From: UBA1756 sp045130235
GTDB taxonomy: Bacteria; Bacteroidota; Bacteroidia; Bacteroidales; WCHB1-69
DNA length: 64,000 bases
Assembly (NCBI GenBank): GCA_045130235.1
Contig: JBGUPJ010000021.1
Coordinates: 259,244-323,243, forward strand
Direction of reading: 5' to 3'
The notes beneath the pieces are model-generated. The model saw only the letters and a program-made list of their open reading frames with translations. It ran no database searches and was not told where the DNA came from. Position numbers and translations under genes: made by a program. This document shows positions 61,412 through 64,000 of the stretch, one piece after another. Each line of letters opens with the position of its first letter. The stretch's first letter is position 1.

Positions 61412-61456
61412 TATTTTTGCAGTCCCAAAGTGGTATACTTTTGAATGGCACTTTGG
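61412..61456 (+). promoter_or_regulatory. Promoter boxes with an inverted repeat before the secreted protein gene
   Basis: TATTTTTG (61412-61419) is a -7 box. Downstream, CCAAAGTG (61425-61432) and CACTTTGG (61449-61456) form an 8-bp inverted repeat, each half followed by GTATA. A second -7-like box, TACTTTTG (61436-61443), lies inside the repeat. This may be an operator or a 5' leader hairpin for the gene at 61488. Confidence 0.5.
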
Positions 61457-61487
61457 TATATTTTAACGTGGTTATTTACATAACACT

Positions 61488-62141
61488 ATGAGAGGCCTTC
61501 TTTTTCCTATAAGAATTATATGTTTTCTGTGCGTTTTGAACGCTTTTGTTGGAGTTTCCGCTCAAGATACTACAAAATGTTTCAATACAGTCTTTTATGA
61601 CACAATTTATTTCAGTAAAAATGGACAAGCCTTCCGTACCCTTATTGAAAATCTCCCCGTAAAAATCACCACTTGCGATGGAACCATCAAAGATACTGTA
61701 ATTATATACAGATTATTGGTGTCACCTGTTTACGATAATATCTTGAAAACATACAAGGTATGTGCTATTACGAAGTATCGAGCACCCAAAAGATATTCAT
61801 CCGACACGAGACGTCGGGTTTTCCTTATAGATGTTAAGGACACGTGTGGTCCTCCGAGTGACTCAATAATATATTATTCTCGCATGTATACAATTGTTTC
61901 ATTCAGACACTTGTCATGCAAACGCAAACTTATTGTCGGAAAAACATACGACATGGTATTGCATGCTACAGAAGATGACTTGAATCACACGCGAGATATT
62001 TTTCATTCGGTAGTTATTCTTACAATTGGAAAAAACAAAGTGTGTTTGTCCAGTGATGTGCGTAAATACAATCTTGTCACATCCCCAAACATCAGAGGGA
62101 GTTCTTATGTTCCACCTGCAATAAAAGTTAAACTAAAATAA
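61488..62141 (+). CDS. Secreted protein of unknown function
   Basis: The 217-residue protein has a signal peptide (about 1-25, FLCVLNAFVGVSAQ). The mature part is beta-rich with six or more cysteines (KCFN, TTCDG, DTCGPP, SCKRK) that could form disulfides. No family is recognised. The gene is AT-rich relative to the housekeeping genes nearby. It starts after a promoter with an inverted repeat and lies six bases upstream of the RHS fragment on the same strand, so the two are likely co-transcribed. Whether it works with the RHS module is unknown. Confidence 0.6.
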   Translation: MRGLLFPIRIICFLCVLNAFVGVSAQDTTKCFNTVFYDTIYFSKNGQAFRTLIENLPVKITTCDGTIKDTVIIYRLLVSPVYDNILKTYKVCAITKYRAPKRYSSDTRRRVFLIDVKDTCGPPSDSIIYYSRMYTIVSFRHLSCKRKLIVGKTYDMVLHATEDDLNHTRDIFHSVVILTIGKNKVCLSSDVRKYNLVTSPNIRGSSYVPPAIKVKLK

Positions 62142-62147
62142 CACAAC

Positions 62148-63005
62148 ATGTTGCCATATCAGAACAGATTGGAAAGAACATTGTTTTCCTCTTCGCACTT
62201 CCACTTGGCGCGGCACTACCATTCCACACTCTCCATCTGGTTGAGTGTTGACCCGATGGCGGACAAGTACCCTTCGACCTCTCCGTACACATATTGTGCC
62301 AACAATCCGGTGCGGCTGGTGGACCCGAACGGGAGGGATATTGACGAGTGGGACTTTAATATCGTAACAGGACAATTGACACGTGTAGGGGACCGAGGCG
62401 GAAAAACGACCGATTACTACAATTTCAAGGATTTGTATGGCAATACCATTGGCCATGCGGAATTGCCCGGTGGCCTTCATCCTGAATATTGCTGGGAAAC
62501 GAAAATGGATAAGTTCGGTTTTCGATCATCCTTCCATTTCATCGGCTCTTGTGCGGGCCACGGGACTCCCTATATTTTTTATGAGCAGTCATTTGCTCAA
62601 TCTCCGACACCGACTCCTTCATTGGAAGCCAAAGTAGCTGGTTTTGCCAATTCACTTGACAGGATGGTGATGGGGCATTATGATAATAGTGGATTGGAGG
62701 GTCATGGCGACTACTGGGATCGGCAATTCGGAGAACGAGCTGAACCGTATGTAACCAGTGCAGTGTTGCTGTTCCCGCCTGTATCGTCTATAAACAGTGT
62801 TAAAACAACATTCACAAAGCACGATATATATGAAAACAAGTCAGATCGTGGGGAATATACTTTAGGTATAGTAGGCACTGTGCTTTTTCCCGCCTTTTTC
62901 ATTCAAAATGTTCCAGCAGCTGTCAAATGGTTGGACAGGATAAATACTATATTTTCTTTCGGATACTATGAACATAAGAAAAATAAAAATGAAGAAAAAA
63001 AATAA
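62148..63005 (+). CDS. Orphan RHS core with novel C-terminal domain (candidate polymorphic toxin)
   Basis: In this 285-residue protein, residues about 19-66 are the end of an RHS-repeat-associated core: ARHYHSTLSIWLSVDPMADK, then YPSTSPYTYCANNPVRLVDP and NGRDID. The normal RHS repeats, over a thousand residues, are absent. The variable part that follows (about 67-285) matches no toxin family I know. It includes GSCAGHGTPYIFYEQ, a hydrophobic EPYVTSAVLLFPPVSS and LGIVGTVLFPAFFI, and ends in a lysine-rich tail. There is no signal peptide. It is either a displaced silent toxin tip used as a recombination donor or a remnant. A small membrane protein gene overlaps its 3' end. Confidence 0.7.
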   Translation: MLPYQNRLERTLFSSSHFHLARHYHSTLSIWLSVDPMADKYPSTSPYTYCANNPVRLVDPNGRDIDEWDFNIVTGQLTRVGDRGGKTTDYYNFKDLYGNTIGHAELPGGLHPEYCWETKMDKFGFRSSFHFIGSCAGHGTPYIFYEQSFAQSPTPTPSLEAKVAGFANSLDRMVMGHYDNSGLEGHGDYWDRQFGERAEPYVTSAVLLFPPVSSINSVKTTFTKHDIYENKSDRGEYTLGIVGTVLFPAFFIQNVPAAVKWLDRINTIFSFGYYEHKKNKNEEKK

Positions 63006-63237
63006 AATCAGAGTTCTGAGGTTTATCATCTCATTCTGTGCTATAGTAATCATGTACATAGTTCCTCTTCATTTTTTTAGTTTTAGATTCATGGGGCCTC
63101 AACCATGGAGTGAAATTTTTCGCTACTGGTGGATTCCTCTTCAGGTGGGCATTCTTGGTGCAATAGTGACTACCTTTGTTTTTGATGACAAGCCACCATT
63201 TTGGGAAAAATTAAAGAAGAAGAAAAAATCAGAATAA
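62989..63237 (+). CDS. Small two-TM protein, candidate immunity protein
   Basis: The product is 82 residues from ATG at 62989; the in-frame ATG at 62968 lies deeper inside the RHS gene. It overlaps the RHS-fragment stop by 17 bases. Two membrane segments (about 12-30 FIISFCAIVIMYIVPLHFF, about 46-63 WWIPLQVGILGAIVTTFVF) are framed by basic ends (MKKKNK, KKKKKSE). The gene position directly after a polymorphic toxin tip is that of an immunity gene. Immunity proteins with membrane segments often meet membrane-active toxins, and the RHS tip also has hydrophobic stretches. No family recognised. Confidence 0.5.
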   Translation: MKKKNKIRVLRFIISFCAIVIMYIVPLHFFSFRFMGPQPWSEIFRYWWIPLQVGILGAIVTTFVFDDKPPFWEKLKKKKKSE

Positions 63238-63667
63238 AATACAGACTAATATACAGCGTCAGATTGTCAATCCACCTTAAATCACAACAAAATCCTTATT
63301 TTTGCCCCACTTTTCACCAAACAAATAAACAAATCAACAGTTCAACAAATCTACCCCCCCCCCATGCCCCACAACCCATCCCCGCATCCCCGTATAACCG
63401 CATCCCCGCCCATTGTACATTGTTCATTGTCAATTGTACATTCCGCCTATTTTCACAACCTTTCAATTTTCAATTTTCAGTTTCCAATTTTTTTAATACT
63501 TTTGCCCCACTATATTTTCAAATTCTGTTGAAGGGATTGGCAGGGTCTGGAGGTGTGACTAAAAAAGATTAAAAATAGAAGTCCCCTAAAGTGTTAAAGG
63601 GACCTTATATGCTAAAAGATGGGAGACCTTATTTCCCAGAAGACTACCTAGAAAAAACAATAAAATC
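63238..63667 (+). repeat. Gene-free low-complexity interval with heptad repeats and promoter boxes
   Basis: In order it holds a -7-like TATTTTTG (63297-63304) followed by CCCCAC; a run of ten C (63354-63363); repeated GCATCCCCG units (63374-63409); CATTGT heptads (63411-63438); and TTTTCAA-type heptads (63460-63487). These lead to TACTTTTG (63497-63504), also followed by CCCCAC. A weak GTCCC/GGGAC hairpin is at about 63580-63602. Open frames here look like translated repeats, not genes. Confidence 0.6.
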
Positions 63668-64000
63668 ATGAAAATAAGAATATTACTATTGGTTATAGGC
63701 AGCATCCTATGTGGATGTTCTACCTTCACAAAAATTGAAATCACCGATGATTCTTATATCCAGATTCCCAGTAAAACAGTAAATAAATTTAATTTCGGCG
63801 AATATCATATTGTACACTATTCCGGGGGCATAACTTACTGTTTTACAGATACGATTTCAGGAGGAATGGTGATATTGGCTAATCACCCTTATCCCGGCAT
63901 CCCATATTTCCCGGAACGGCTCCCTTATTATTTGCACTATCTTCAATCAAATCCTGACATGCAAGAAGTCACTTTCTCTTGGTCGGGCTCCTCTCCTGAA
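63668..64000 (+). CDS. Lipoprotein (partial, 5' end only)
   Basis: ATG at 63668 starts MKIRILLLVIGSILCGCSTF, a signal peptide with the lipobox ILCGC (lipidation expected at Cys17). The frame is open to the right edge (111 codons). The mature part (KIEITDDSYIQIPS, then FGEYHIVHYSGGITYCFTDT) looks beta-rich. No family is recognised. The promoter may be TACTTTTG at 63497-63504, leaving a long leader with a weak hairpin. Confidence 0.7.
   Translation, partial: MKIRILLLVIGSILCGCSTFTKIEITDDSYIQIPSKTVNKFNFGEYHIVHYSGGITYCFTDTISGGMVILANHPYPGIPYFPERLPYYLHYLQSNPDMQEVTFSWSGSSPE

Noticed and set aside
63201..63572. 123-codon frame after the candidate immunity gene
   Set aside because: It spans the C-run, heptads and promoter box; its composition is translated low-complexity DNA.

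Overview
The window looks like chromosomal DNA of a Bacteroidota bacterium, most likely of the order Bacteroidales. Almost every transcription start carries the phylum's -7 promoter element TAnnTTTG. Two secreted proteins end in type IX secretion (T9SS) sorting domains, one of type A and one of type B. The gene content (S46 dipeptidyl peptidase, lysine 5,6-aminomutase, DUF2851, DUF5618, AAA ATPase with DUF4143) also fits. A DPP11-type peptidase, a PepE dipeptidase and a lysine-fermentation enzyme suggest a peptide- and amino-acid-using anaerobe. No rRNA, tRNA, CRISPR array or complete insertion sequence was seen.

Layout. 0-2.5 kb: the 5' part of kamD, divergent from a CPA2 cation/proton antiporter that ends in a strong terminator. 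2.7-26.7 kb: one 7,698-residue secreted protein. It has an Ig/PKD-like head, a beta-helix-like segment, a glycine-rich segment, about 34 HYR-like repeats in blocks separated by a recurring cassette, about 10 SprB-like repeats, a PKD domain and a T9SS type B terminus. Two small lipoprotein genes follow in the same operon. 26.7-34.4 kb: an S46 peptidase, an AAA/DUF4143 ATPase, a T9SS type A protein, a stretch of gene debris and a PlsC-like acyltransferase. 34.4-43.9 kb: an HTH regulator with a small upstream ORF, murC, an FGE-like protein, a GT-C-like membrane protein, a nitroreductase, an orphan FecE-type ATPase, pepE, and a large unknown protein overlapping pepE by one base.

43.9-46.6 kb: an AT-rich HinfI-like restriction-modification pair (predicted target GANTC). 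It lies between two inverted copies of a palindromic repeat element, with a separate long imperfect hairpin upstream of the methyltransferase. 46.7-57.8 kb: a TPR protein, trmO, YitT, an OmpA/TPR lipoprotein, a two-gene RND efflux pair without an outer-membrane factor, DUF5618 and DUF2851. 57.7-61 kb: an O-antigen ligase-like protein, a Wzz-like chain-length protein and uridine kinase. 61-64 kb: an accessory tail with an IS21 istB remnant, a secreted unknown, an orphan RHS core with a novel C-terminal domain and a candidate immunity protein, a low-complexity repeat tract, and the start of a lipoprotein gene.

Three features deserve the most attention: the restriction-modification cassette bounded by inverted repeat elements, the super-repeat architecture of the giant T9SS protein, and the scattered tandem repeats with a 7-bp period that sit just upstream of promoters or start codons.
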